From: Bacillota bacterium
GTDB lineage: Bacteria; Bacillota; Clostridia; Oscillospirales; Acutalibacteraceae
Direction of reading: 5' to 3'
Assembly (NCBI GenBank): GCA_023412715.1
Contig: JAEZCC010000042.1
Span: forward strand, 62,001-126,000
Length of the DNA: 64,000 nucleotides
Below the pieces are notes generated by a model. It searched no databases, was not told the DNA's origin, and saw only the letters and a program-made list of their open reading frames with translations. The translations under genes and the position numbers were made by a program. Positions 14,947 to 24,225 of the stretch are shown in pieces (position 1 is the stretch's first letter; every line of letters starts with the position of its first letter).

Positions 14947-16545
14947 ATGAGGAAAAAGGCAAAATGGCTGTCTGCTCTGCTGGCGGGCGCTGTTTGCGCG
15001 GCGTCGCTGGCCGGGTGCGGCACGGGAGGCGGGAATCCCGCCTCTGAAGCAGCGAGCAAGGCCGCTGGCAGCACCGCCGCGTCTGTGCAGCCGGTGACCC
15101 TCAAGGTGCTGACGACACGGTGGGGCAGCATGGGCGATTCCTTTACCAAGAACAAATTTTTAGTCGACGCTGAAAAAACCGCCAACGTCCACATCGAGTG
15201 GCAGGTCCAGTCCCTGAACGACTGGAGCGAACAAAAGTCCATCATGCTGGCGAGCGGCCAGCTGCCGGACGTCATTTTCGGCGACCAGACGTTTTCGTCG
15301 GAAGATATTGTGAACAACCTGGACTTTTTCCGGCCGCTGGACGAGATCATCAGCCAGTACATGCCGAATTATCAGAAGGCCATCACCGAAATGCCGAAGC
15401 TGAAGCAGGTCTCGGTCTTCCCGGACGGCAAGATGTATTCGCTGGCGAAGAACCTGCCCGCGCGCCCGAAAATCCGCAACCAGCCGGTCATCAACAAGAC
15501 GTGGCTCACCAAGCTGGGCCTGAAAGAGCCGACCAATCTGGACGAACTGGAAACCGTGCTGAAGGCGTTCAAGGATAAGGACCCGAACGGCAACGGCAAG
15601 AAGGACGAAATCCCGATTGCGGGCGTCGCGAAGGGCGTTGAAACGGATCTTCTGAATCCGTTCGGAATCACCGACGCCTACGACAACGGGTTTATCCTGC
15701 AGGACGGCAAGCCGGTTTACTTCCGCGCCTCCGAGAATTATAAGGCGGGCGTCAAATGGCTCAACAAGCTGTACAGCGGGGGCCTGATCGACAAAGAAGC
15801 CTTTACGCAGGACGGTACCATGCTTTCTGCAAAGCAGCAGGACGCCAACGCCGCGCGCGTCGGCTTTACCTACCAGTGGACGCCCGACGCGGTCTTCGGC
15901 AAGTGGAGCGACCAGTATGAGGCGATTGCGCCGCTCGCGGGGCCGGACGGCAAGCGGTACGCCGGCGGGGATCCGAACGGGTACAGCAGCATCACGCGCA
16001 ACGAGGTGGAGATTTCGCAGTCGTGCAAGGATCCGGAGGCCGCCGCCCGCTGGGTCGATCTGTTCTACACGGGCGAGGCGAGCATCCAGAATTTCTGGGG
16101 CGCCATCGGCACGGTGATCCAGAAAAACAGCGACGGGACCTATCAGCTGATGGATCCGCCGGCGGGGACCAGCGCGGACGCATGGTATTGGGACCAGAGC
16201 CTGCGCGATTTCGGCCCGAAGTATGTCCCGGCAGATTTTCAGTCCAAAATAAAGCTTTCCGCCAAGAGCGGCGACGGGCTGAAGCTTGAAATCGCCAAGC
16301 TGGGCGACCAGTACGTGACCGAGCCTTTCCCGGACGTCATGCACACCACCGAGGAATACTCGCAGCTGCCCAACCTGTCGACCGATATCGGGAACTACGC
16401 CACCTCCATGTTCGCAAAATGGGTCACCAAGGGCGGGGTCGATCAGGACTGGGACGCATACCTCAAGAAGCTGAACGACATGGGCCTGCAGCAGTATGTA
16501 AAAATTCAGACGGACGCCTACACCCGCTATACGAGCGTGAAATAA
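14947..16545 (+). CDS. Extracellular solute-binding lipoprotein, LipO/YtcQ type
   Basis: A 532-residue protein. The signal peptide ends in lipobox SLAGC, so Cys ~22 is lipidated and the protein sits outside the membrane. An Ala/Ser linker is followed by a large type 1 binding-protein fold; its length (>500) is typical of binding proteins paired with LplB/YtcP permeases. DPNGNGKKDEIPIAG (~216-230) is the calcium-loop-like segment seen in this subgroup. It captures the sugar for the two permeases before it. The GH31 enzyme after it suggests an alpha-linked glycoside. Confidence 0.92.
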   Translation: MRKKAKWLSALLAGAVCAASLAGCGTGGGNPASEAASKAAGSTAASVQPVTLKVLTTRWGSMGDSFTKNKFLVDAEKTANVHIEWQVQSLNDWSEQKSIMLASGQLPDVIFGDQTFSSEDIVNNLDFFRPLDEIISQYMPNYQKAITEMPKLKQVSVFPDGKMYSLAKNLPARPKIRNQPVINKTWLTKLGLKEPTNLDELETVLKAFKDKDPNGNGKKDEIPIAGVAKGVETDLLNPFGITDAYDNGFILQDGKPVYFRASENYKAGVKWLNKLYSGGLIDKEAFTQDGTMLSAKQQDANAARVGFTYQWTPDAVFGKWSDQYEAIAPLAGPDGKRYAGGDPNGYSSITRNEVEISQSCKDPEAAARWVDLFYTGEASIQNFWGAIGTVIQKNSDGTYQLMDPPAGTSADAWYWDQSLRDFGPKYVPADFQSKIKLSAKSGDGLKLEIAKLGDQYVTEPFPDVMHTTEEYSQLPNLSTDIGNYATSMFAKWVTKGGVDQDWDAYLKKLNDMGLQQYVKIQTDAYTRYTSVK

Positions 16546-16641
16546 CGCGTCTTTTCGGCGGTTCGGTTTCAGGGAAGGGCGGGCTGCCTGGCCTGCCCTT
16601 TCCATTGATGCGGAAAAATTATCAGTTTGAGGAGAATAGGA

Positions 16642-19026
16642 ATGGATTACACGGCTCAATTGGAATGTCGGCCCTGTGCGGACAGCAAAGCGATGGTTCA
16701 GGGCGACAGATATCGCTTTACCGTTCTGACTCCTTTTCTTATCAGAATGGAATACAGCCTTACGGGGAATTTCGAAGATCATGCCACACAGGTCGTGCTG
16801 AACCGCAATTTTTCCGTTCCGCCGTTCTCCACGAAAGAAAAAGGCGACCTCCTCGTCTTAAGGACGGAAGGCTTCACGCTGATTTATCACAAGGATCTCG
16901 GCTTTACCAGAAGCGGGCTGCAGGTGAAAGCCGCGGGGAACTACAGCCTTCACCGCAGCGTCTGGCGCATGGGGGAGAAGCCCGACGATCTGCGCGGCAC
17001 GGCGCGGACCCTCGACAATATCGACGGCGGCATCCCCCTGGATCACGGAATCCAGTCCAGGGACGGGTGGTCGCTGATGGACGATACCGGCTCCCTTCTC
17101 CTTACGGAAGACGGGTGGGTGCGGCCGCGCCCGGGGGACGAAACGGCCGACCTGTATTTCTTCGCCTACGGCCACGATTACCTGCGCTGCCTGCGGGACT
17201 ATTACCGCCTTACGGGAGCCCCCCCGCTTCTGCCCCGCTATGCGCTGGGCAACTGGTGGAGCCGCTACCACCGCTATACGGAATGGGAGTACAAAACCCT
17301 GATGAAGCGCTTCGAACGGGAAGAAATCCCTTTTACCGTCTCCGTGCTGGACATGGACTGGCATATCACGCAGGTCGACCCGGCTTACGGCACCGGCTGG
17401 ACTGGCTATACGTGGAACCGGGAGCTGATCCCGGAGCCGGAGGAATTCCTCGCCTGGCTTCATGAAAACGGATTTCACGTGACGCTGAACATCCACCCCG
17501 CCGACGGCGTCCGCCCGCACGAAGCGTGCTACGAACGTCTGGCGCGGGCTTTGAACATGGACCCGGCGGAGAGGGAAACGATTCGGTTCGACAGTTCGGA
17601 CCGGAAGGCTCTGGAAGCCTGGCTGCGGTATGTCCTGCACCCGTTGGAGGACGAGGGCGTCGATTTCTGGTGGATTGACTGGCAGCAGGGCAACTGCAGC
17701 GACCTTCCCGGGCTGGATCCCCTTTGGGTGCTGAACCATTTCTGTTACCTGGACAACGGGCGGGCGGGGAAGACGCCGCTGACGCTTTCCCGCTACGCCG
17801 GCCCGGGCAGCCACCGTTACCCCATTGGGTTTTCGGGCGACACCGTCGTTTCGTGGGCGTCCCTGGACTTTCAGCCGTACTTTACGGCGACGGCGGCCAA
17901 TATCGGGTACGGCTGGTGGAGCCACGACATCGGCGGCCATATGAAAGGGAGCGGCAACGAAGAGCTTGAGACGCGGTGGATTCAGTTCGGGGCCTTTTCT
18001 CCAATCCTGCGGCTGCACAGCTCGGCCAATCCGTTCAGCGGCAAAGAGCCCTGGCAGTACGGCCCGGAAGCGGAAGCGGTGATGAAAAAATTTCTGCGGC
18101 TCCGACACCGGATGATTCCCTATCTGTACACCATGAACCGAATCAACCACCGCGACGGCATTCCGCTGATTCTGCCGATGTATTACCGCAGCCCGGAGGT
18201 GCCGGAGGCGTATTGCGTCCCGAACGAATACTGGTTTGGAACGCAGATGATCGCCTGTCCCATCACGCGGCCCGCGGACCGTGCTTTTGGGACCGCGAAG
18301 TTCGCGGGGTGGCTGCCCGAGGGCGTCTGGTTCGACTTTTTTACGGGAATGCGCTACGAGGGCGGGCGCCGGATCAATTTTTACCGTCCTCTGGACAGGA
18401 TCCCCGTTTTTGCCAAGGCCGGCGCGATTGTCCCCCTGTCGGGCGACGCGGGGAATACCGCCGCAAATCCGCGGGCGCTTGAAATCCGCATTTTTCCGGG
18501 GGCGGACGGCCGGTTCGATCTCTATGAGGATGACGGCAGCGGGAAAAGGGAGGAATGCTGGGCGAAAACGGGCCTCGCCCTCCGGTGGGGCCGCGGCGCA
18601 AGCTTTACGGCGGGGCCCGCAGAGGGCAACCTTCCGGCGCTGCCGCAGGAGCGGTCCTACACGCTCTCCTTTGTCGGGGTGGAGGAGGCTTCCGCCACGG
18701 CCGAGGTGGACGGCCGCGAGGTCCCCTGCTCGGTATCCTATGATGATGCGGCTTCCACGCTACGCGTGACCGTCACGAAAGTCCCTGTTTCCGGAAAGCT
18801 TCAGGTCGTGCTGGGCAAAGCCGCCGTTGCCGGCAATCGGCCCGCCGGGCGAATCTTCGATTTTCTGCGCCGCGCCCAGATCCCAGACGAACTGAAAGAA
18901 GCCGTTTACGGATGCGTGCAGGCGGCGGAGCGCGGCAAAAACCTGAAATTCGCTATCGGGATGCTCCAGTCCATGGGGTTGTCGGACGACCTGCTGGGCA
19001 ATCTTTTCGAGATTCTGCTGGCGTGA
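16642..19026 (+). CDS. Glycoside hydrolase family 31 (alpha-glucosidase/alpha-xylosidase-like)
   Basis: A 794-residue enzyme starting at ATG 16642, after GAGGAGA; a TTG 15 bp upstream is part of the ribosome site. GH31 signatures are visible: NWWSRYHRYTEWEYK, the nucleophile Asp in WWIDWQQG (~residue 344), and the acid/base Asp in IGFSGDTVVSWAS (~residue 406), then WWSHDIGGHMKG. The C-terminal beta-sandwich and a helical end follow. No signal peptide is visible, so it cleaves imported alpha-linked sugars in the cytosol. Which linkage it prefers cannot be read. It is the last gene of the LacI-controlled operon. Confidence 0.92.
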   Translation: MDYTAQLECRPCADSKAMVQGDRYRFTVLTPFLIRMEYSLTGNFEDHATQVVLNRNFSVPPFSTKEKGDLLVLRTEGFTLIYHKDLGFTRSGLQVKAAGNYSLHRSVWRMGEKPDDLRGTARTLDNIDGGIPLDHGIQSRDGWSLMDDTGSLLLTEDGWVRPRPGDETADLYFFAYGHDYLRCLRDYYRLTGAPPLLPRYALGNWWSRYHRYTEWEYKTLMKRFEREEIPFTVSVLDMDWHITQVDPAYGTGWTGYTWNRELIPEPEEFLAWLHENGFHVTLNIHPADGVRPHEACYERLARALNMDPAERETIRFDSSDRKALEAWLRYVLHPLEDEGVDFWWIDWQQGNCSDLPGLDPLWVLNHFCYLDNGRAGKTPLTLSRYAGPGSHRYPIGFSGDTVVSWASLDFQPYFTATAANIGYGWWSHDIGGHMKGSGNEELETRWIQFGAFSPILRLHSSANPFSGKEPWQYGPEAEAVMKKFLRLRHRMIPYLYTMNRINHRDGIPLILPMYYRSPEVPEAYCVPNEYWFGTQMIACPITRPADRAFGTAKFAGWLPEGVWFDFFTGMRYEGGRRINFYRPLDRIPVFAKAGAIVPLSGDAGNTAANPRALEIRIFPGADGRFDLYEDDGSGKREECWAKTGLALRWGRGASFTAGPAEGNLPALPQERSYTLSFVGVEEASATAEVDGREVPCSVSYDDAASTLRVTVTKVPVSGKLQVVLGKAAVAGNRPAGRIFDFLRRAQIPDELKEAVYGCVQAAERGKNLKFAIGMLQSMGLSDDLLGNLFEILLA

Positions 19027-19169
19027 GCGCGAAGCCGGCATCTCTTCTTTCGCGGCCGCTCCGCTTGACCGGTTCGTTTTATCGTGCGGATTCCGCACGG
19101 TCGGCCAAAAATCCGACGTGATTGATTATGAGCTATCATGATTGGAATGGATAGAATGGCTGCAATCAG

Positions 19170-19217
19170 CTTACAGGCCCGTCTTATGACAGCCAAGACA
19201 GGCCTGTAAGTATTTTT
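19170..19217 (+). terminator. Operon terminator after the GH31 gene
   Basis: CTTACAGGCC and GGCCTGTAAG form a 10-bp stem, extended inward by GTCTT/AAGAC, followed by TATTTTTAT. Confidence 0.8.
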
Positions 19218-19420
19218 ATCAGAATACAACAAGATCTTTCACACATTTATTGTATAATAGCCATAAATTCCAATGCGGTTTTACAGGATAGAACGTCGCG
19301 TTTATGGATTTTATCTTTAAAATTTATTTTCAGAGAATATAAATAAGCGTCACCTGTATGGCAAGAATCAAAGAGTTATTCCTGAAACGGGACGGGAATC
19401 GCGCAATGATGGAAAATCAC

Positions 19421-19449
19421 TTGCATACTTATGATGCTTTTGCTATAAT
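19421..19449 (+). promoter_or_regulatory. Sigma-A promoter of the DeoR regulator
   Basis: TTGCAT (19421-19426) and TATAAT (19444-19449) are 17 bp apart, with an extended TGC before the -10. Confidence 0.75.
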
Positions 19450-19506
19450 ATCATTTAGATAGAGTTAAAAACAAGCATATCTGTCATAACTGTGCAAAAG
19501 AGTGAT

Positions 19507-20292
19507 ATGATGTTTTCTGAACAGAGACAAGCGAAAATCATGCAGCTGCTTAAGGAATATAATGAAGTCACGGTCGGTTCGCTGACTTCAATTCTCTCTG
19601 TGTCGGAGGCAACGGTCAGACGTGATTTGGAAACCTTGGAAAAAATGAACTTCCTCCACCGTACGCACGGCGGAGCTGTTTTAATTTCGGATAATTCCCC
19701 GGATGTCCGCGCCATTGTGAACCAGACAAACGGCATATCGGAAAGCAGCGACAACATCGGCAAGACGGCGGTCAGGCTCCTGGTGAAGGACGAGGTTATT
19801 GCGATTGGCCCGGGAGAACTGGGGCAGGCTTTCGCCAGAAATATTCCCGGCGATTTTTCGTGTACGGTTATTACGAACGATGCTTTAATCATGCTGGGGC
19901 TGCTGAAGCGCCCTTCCGTGAAAGTCGTCATGGTTGGGGGCGCGATGCTCAGGGAATCGGACGACGACATTTTTGCGTCCGGCGAACTGGCGATAGAAAT
20001 ATTGGATGAGCTGCATGTCGACAAGGCCTTTTTAAGCGTCAGCGGGATCGATCTCGAAAAGGGGCTGACGATTAAAAATTACGAGCATGCGCTGATTTGG
20101 AAAAAATTGAAGAAAATTTCCAACGAAACAATTATCCTTGCAAAACCGGAAGCCTTTGACAAAAAGGACTTTATCAAATTAATGCCGGTTGATGAAATAA
20201 AAAAAATTATTTCAAGCAAAGATGTCAGTGACAAATATAAAAAATATTTCTTTGAGCATGGCATTCCGCTGTATACGGGCCTGGATCTGTAA
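19507..20292 (+). CDS. DeoR-family sugar operon regulator
   Basis: A 261-residue regulator. The N-terminal DeoR helix-turn-helix is VTVGSLTSILSVSEATVRRD with the following ETLEKMNFLHRTHGGAVL. The C-terminal sugar-phosphate sensor domain contains the DeoRC-type GGAMLRES and VDKAFLSVSGIDLEKGLT segments. ATG 19507 is chosen because its upstream AAAGAG is the only plausible ribosome site; ATG 19510 and GTG 19492 are alternatives. It precedes the RbsABC-type transporter, dehydrogenase and DhaKL genes, so it probably responds to a phosphorylated intermediate of that pathway. Confidence 0.9.
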   Translation: MMFSEQRQAKIMQLLKEYNEVTVGSLTSILSVSEATVRRDLETLEKMNFLHRTHGGAVLISDNSPDVRAIVNQTNGISESSDNIGKTAVRLLVKDEVIAIGPGELGQAFARNIPGDFSCTVITNDALIMLGLLKRPSVKVVMVGGAMLRESDDDIFASGELAIEILDELHVDKAFLSVSGIDLEKGLTIKNYEHALIWKKLKKISNETIILAKPEAFDKKDFIKLMPVDEIKKIISSKDVSDKYKKYFFEHGIPLYTGLDL

Positions 20293-20843
20293 GGGGGCGG
20301 CGTAGCCGGATCGCCCGGCACGGGAGGCCGTCCGCAGGAATTTTCGGAATTCCGCGGCGCCCGGAAGGTGTGTTTTGAAGCGGCTGTCTGCGCCCGGCCG
20401 CGCATGCCGCATCCGGACCACCCGGCGCCGGGTTTCCCTTCCGGGGCGCAAAAGGCTGCCGGCAGCGGAAAAACAGAGCGGGCCCTTTTTGGCCTCTCCG
20501 GCGATTCGGGAAAGCGCGCGGCCCTTTTCGCTTTTGCAGGCACGGCCTGAGTCCGCCTCGTTTTCAGCATCGGAGCACTGCAATTCCGGAATTTCCCCTG
20601 ACGCCGGAATTCCGTTTTGCAGCGGTTCCGGCCAAAGACAGCCCGGCTGTCTTTCAATTTCATATTTTGCGCCATCGCGTTTCCGCCGGCCTGTCCTGCC
20701 CCGATTTTCATGCAGGTCTTAAGGCGTCTTCTGGGTATTCTTCACTGCGCTTTTTATCATATTCGCACACTTTTCTTTTCCTGCTTGCACATCCGGGTGT
20801 GTCAGAGTATAGCTCCAAAGCTTGTAATGTGAGGAAGTTGCTT
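20293..20843. other. GC-rich intergenic stretch, 551 bp
   Basis: Open frames exist, but their composition and lack of ribosome sites argue against genes. The only signal is the promoter at 20785-20813. A degraded gene is possible, but nothing is recognisable. Confidence 0.4.
20785..20813 (+). promoter_or_regulatory. Promoter of the degenerate ABC ATPase
   Basis: TTGCAC (20785-20790) and TATAGC (20808-20813) are spaced by 17 bp, 30 bp before the start codon. Confidence 0.6.
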
Positions 20844-22328
20844 ATGATTTCTGACGAACTTTGTTTTATGAAAAATATTTGTAAAACGTTTCATGGCGTG
20901 CAGGTCTTAAACAATGTCAATATCGGCCTGAGAATGGGCGAAATTCACGCCGTCATAGGCAGCATCGGGGCAGGAAAATCCGTTCTCATGCGGATCTTGG
21001 CGGGGCTGGAGCAGCCGACGAGCGGCGAAATCTATATTCAGGGGCAGAGGCTGAAAGGCTATAATACTTCACAGATGGTGAAGCTTGGCATTTCGCTGAT
21101 CAGCCACGACATGATGCTCGTCCCCAGTCTGAGCGTGCTGGACAATATTCTGCTTGGGAAATATCCTAAAAACGGCCGTTTCGGGTACCTGGACAGAAAG
21201 ACCGCCGAAGCGATTGGAAAGAAAAACTTGGAGCTTTTAAATATCCAGATGGACCTCGACCGAAAAGTGGAGACTTTCGGCCTGGCGGAAAGACGGCTGA
21301 TTGCGTTGGTCAAAGCGCTTTGCTGCAACGCAAAAATCCTGATTCTCGACGAGGCCGAGCTGGGGCTCAGCGATGCGGAATGCGAAAGCTTTTACAATGA
21401 ACTGGTGGAATTGAAGCAGTACGGGGTTAGCACGTTTTTCATTTCCCAGAGGCTGAAAACCGTTTTACGGATATCCGACAGAATCTCTATGCTCGATGAC
21501 GGACGCATTACGTGGACAAAGAGCAATACGCCGGACAACCACAGGAAAATCCAGGAGAAGCTGTGCCTGGGCATCGAAAAGAAGGGCTATCCGAAATTAA
21601 ATCCCCAAATCGGCGCGGATGTCCTGAGGGCGGTCCATCTTTCCAATGCGAACGTGTTAAAGGACGTCAGCTTTACCCTGCTGAAGGGAGAAGTCCTCGG
21701 GGTAACCGGCGCGGCCGGCTCCGGGCGCACTTCCCTTGCAAAATCCCTGTTCGGGATGGATCCCTCCTGCCGCGGGGATGTTTTCATCAATCGGCAAAAG
21801 GCGCTGATCCGGACCCCGGAAGACGCTATCCGCTTCAGGCTGGGCTATGTGCAGGAGGATGCGGAAAACGATCTTGTCCCGGATATGTCCGCAATAGAAA
21901 ATCTGACGCTTGCAAATTTAAAGGGGATTTGCCACGGCCGGCTTCTGGATCTGAAGCTGGAGCGCTCCAATCTGTCGTTTTATCTGGAACGCGTCGGGCT
22001 TCTGCGGACAAAGCACAGGTGCGCCGTAAGCAAACTGAGCAGCGGGGAGAAGCAGAAAGTAATCATTTCCAAATGGCTGTTTTCCGGAGCCGACATTATC
22101 ATATTGGATGAACCGACGAACAGCCTCGACGTGGTGGCAAAGGTTGAATTTTATAATATCCTGACGTCGCTGGCGCTGGAAGGCCTGTCGTTCCTGCTCA
22201 TCTCCACTGATTTTAACGAGCTTTGCGGCATGTGCGACCGCGTTCTGGTCCTTAAGAACGGGCAGGTTTCCGAAGAAATCCATAAGGATGAAATGAAGCC
22301 GTTTAACATATTGTCGAAAATATATTAG
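20844..22328 (+). CDS. Degenerate tandem sugar ABC ATPase (RbsA/MglA-like)
   Basis: A 494-residue protein with two ABC ATPase domains. Domain 1 has Walker A GSIGAGKS but no recognisable LSGGQ signature (FGLAERRLIALV stands in its place); its Walker B reads ILILDEAELGLS. Domain 2 keeps Walker A as GAAGSGRTS, signature LSSGEKQKV and Walker B IIILDEPTNSLD, but the H-switch position reads ISTD instead of ISSE/H. The neighbouring RbsA at 22690 is canonical, so this one may be a weak or regulatory ATPase. It has its own promoter and terminator. ATG 20844 follows GAGGAAG; the frame is open upstream. Confidence 0.85.
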   Translation: MISDELCFMKNICKTFHGVQVLNNVNIGLRMGEIHAVIGSIGAGKSVLMRILAGLEQPTSGEIYIQGQRLKGYNTSQMVKLGISLISHDMMLVPSLSVLDNILLGKYPKNGRFGYLDRKTAEAIGKKNLELLNIQMDLDRKVETFGLAERRLIALVKALCCNAKILILDEAELGLSDAECESFYNELVELKQYGVSTFFISQRLKTVLRISDRISMLDDGRITWTKSNTPDNHRKIQEKLCLGIEKKGYPKLNPQIGADVLRAVHLSNANVLKDVSFTLLKGEVLGVTGAAGSGRTSLAKSLFGMDPSCRGDVFINRQKALIRTPEDAIRFRLGYVQEDAENDLVPDMSAIENLTLANLKGICHGRLLDLKLERSNLSFYLERVGLLRTKHRCAVSKLSSGEKQKVIISKWLFSGADIIILDEPTNSLDVVAKVEFYNILTSLALEGLSFLLISTDFNELCGMCDRVLVLKNGQVSEEIHKDEMKPFNILSKIY

Positions 22329-22362
22329 TTTAGTCCGGAAATGGAACAGGAAAAACACAGAC

Positions 22363-22404
22363 ACGCCCTGAAGAGGCTTACAGCCGATCAGGGCGTATTT
22401 TTTT
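22363..22404 (+). terminator. Terminator after the degenerate ATPase
   Basis: ACGCCCTGA (22363-22371) pairs with TCAGGGCGT (22388-22396), followed by A and seven T. Confidence 0.8.
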
Positions 22405-22427
22405 GCTGCTTGCTGTCTGAAACAAAA

Positions 22428-22472
22428 TTATCGTTTTTGACTGTTAAAAAATAAATCAAGCAAAAACGATAA
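22428..22472 (+). promoter_or_regulatory. Candidate DeoR operator: 12-bp perfect inverted repeat
   Basis: TTATCGTTTTTG (22428-22439) and CAAAAACGATAA (22461-22472) are perfect inverted copies 21 bp apart. They end 7 bp before the -35 of the transporter promoter. The position suits binding by the DeoR regulator encoded at 19507. Confidence 0.6.
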
Positions 22473-22479
22473 AAAATGC

Positions 22480-22508
22480 TTGACGATATTCAAACTCTGG
22501 TATATAAT
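22480..22508 (+). promoter_or_regulatory. Strong promoter of the RbsABC-type operon
   Basis: TTGACG (22480-22485), a 17-bp spacer, and TATAAT (22503-22508). The leader to the ATPase start is about 175 nt and shows no recognised riboswitch. Confidence 0.8.
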
Positions 22509-22689
22509 TAGCAGCGTGATAGATAAATTAGTCAAAAATATTATATAAATACTGATAAATTTGAGCTTATTGCTAATTTGACAATAGAGAAGAAGAGCAA
22601 TAATCAATCATATACAATCAATAAATCAATCAAAGAGATGCAGTCCGGCATACGCGGACGACTCAAACGTTTTATAAATGGAGGTTAGT

Positions 22690-24225
22690 ATGGAAAAGCA
22701 GAGTGACGGCTTCGTGCTGGAAATGAAGGGGATCAGCAAACATTTTCCCGGCGTCCTTGCCTTGGACAATGTGGAATTTCGTCTGAACGCCGGAAAGGTC
22801 CACGCCCTGATGGGCGAAAACGGCGCCGGCAAGTCGACCCTGATGAGAATCCTTGCTGGGATTATCCAGGCCGACAAGGGCGAGATCGTCTACAACGGCA
22901 GGCCGGTGCGCTTTCAGACCCCGAGAGAGGCTCTGGACTACGGAATCGCAATGATTCATCAGGAACTGAGCCCAATCCTGGATATGTCTATTTCTGAAAA
23001 TCTGTTTTTGGGGAGGGAGTATTTAAGAGGCAGAAGCAGGCTGATTGATCATAAGCAGATGAAAGAGCAGGCGAGCAAGTATCTGAAGCGGGTCGGTATG
23101 AGCCTGAATCCGGATCTGCTGATGAGAGATCTCACGGTGTCGCAGATGCAGATGGTAGAAATCGCCAAAGCTCTGGCTTACGATTCCCAGATCATCATCA
23201 TGGATGAACCCACTTCATCGATTACGCCGAACGAGGTCGAAAAGCTGTTTTCCATTATCAGGCAGCTCAAGGAGGAAGGGCGGTGCATCATCTATATCAC
23301 GCATAAGCTCGACGAAGTCTTCACCATTTCGGATGAAATCACGGTGTTCCGCGACGGGCGCTATATCGGCACTTACGCCGCCGCCGACATGGATGAAAAG
23401 AAATTGATCAAGCTGATGGTCGCCCGCGACCTGGAAGAAATTTATCCGAAGCGTCACAACAAAATCGGAGAAGTCAGGTTAGGCGTAAAGAACTTTTCGA
23501 GGGCAGGGAGCTTTGAAAATGTTTCCTTTGAACTGCATGCGGGCGAGATCCTGGGGTTTGCCGGCCTGATCGGCGCCGGCCGGACTGAAATTGCGGACAC
23601 GATTTTCGGTGTTGCGAAACCGACCGGCGGCGCCGTTTACATCAACGGAGAAGAGATTACAAAACCGACCCCAAAAAAGATGAGCTACAAAGGAATCGGT
23701 TATGTTACGGAAGACCGCAAATCCACCGGCCTGATTCTGGGAATGAATATCCGCGACAACAGCACCCTCGCTTCGCTCAAGCACTTTTCAAAAAAATTCG
23801 GCTACATCAACAGCAAGCTAGTCGCCTCAAAATGCGCGGAATACATCAAAAAGCTGAACATCAAAACGCCGAGCGCAGATCAGCTTGCCCAGGATCTCAG
23901 CGGGGGCAACCAGCAGAAGGTCGTCCTGGCCAAATGGCTGATGATGAACCCCGATATCATCATTTTTGATGAACCGACAAGGGGCATCGACGTCGGGGCG
24001 AAGTCGGAAATCTACCGGATGATTGCCGATTTGGCGGAGCAGGGAAAGGCCATTATCTTTATTTCTTCCGAAATGCCGGAGATCCTGGGGATGTGCGACC
24101 GAATCCTTGTCCTGCACGAGGGCAGGGTGAGCGGCCAGGTCGATATTTCCGAGGCTACGCAAGAAAAATTGTTGTCATATGCCACTGGCTTGGCTGATAA
24201 GGGAGGTAATTCGATTGCAGGATGA
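22690..24225 (+). CDS. Sugar ABC transporter ATP-binding protein (RbsA-like)
   Basis: A 511-residue tandem ATPase with ATG 22690 after GGAGG. Domain 1 has GENGAGKST, Walker B IIIMDEPTSSIT and YITHKLDEV. Domain 2 has GLIGAGRTE, signature LSGGNQQKV and IIFDEPTRGIDVGAKSE. The LSGGQ of domain 1 is replaced by LTVSQMQMV, which is normal in RbsA proteins. It powers uptake through the permease at 24215 with the binding protein at 25225. The stop overlaps the permease start by 11 bp. Confidence 0.95.
   Translation: MEKQSDGFVLEMKGISKHFPGVLALDNVEFRLNAGKVHALMGENGAGKSTLMRILAGIIQADKGEIVYNGRPVRFQTPREALDYGIAMIHQELSPILDMSISENLFLGREYLRGRSRLIDHKQMKEQASKYLKRVGMSLNPDLLMRDLTVSQMQMVEIAKALAYDSQIIIMDEPTSSITPNEVEKLFSIIRQLKEEGRCIIYITHKLDEVFTISDEITVFRDGRYIGTYAAADMDEKKLIKLMVARDLEEIYPKRHNKIGEVRLGVKNFSRAGSFENVSFELHAGEILGFAGLIGAGRTEIADTIFGVAKPTGGAVYINGEEITKPTPKKMSYKGIGYVTEDRKSTGLILGMNIRDNSTLASLKHFSKKFGYINSKLVASKCAEYIKKLNIKTPSADQLAQDLSGGNQQKVVLAKWLMMNPDIIIFDEPTRGIDVGAKSEIYRMIADLAEQGKAIIFISSEMPEILGMCDRILVLHEGRVSGQVDISEATQEKLLSYATGLADKGGNSIAG

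Larger units (their letters stand above)
19027..19506. other. Intergenic region, 480 bp
   Basis: No gene seen. It contains the operon terminator at 19170-19217 and the promoter of the DeoR gene at 19421-19449. Confidence 0.5.

Noticed and set aside
20293..20843. Open frames in the GC-rich gap before the degenerate ATPase
   Set aside because: Several overlapping frames on both strands with Arg/Pro/Ala-rich shadow-like translations and no ribosome sites.
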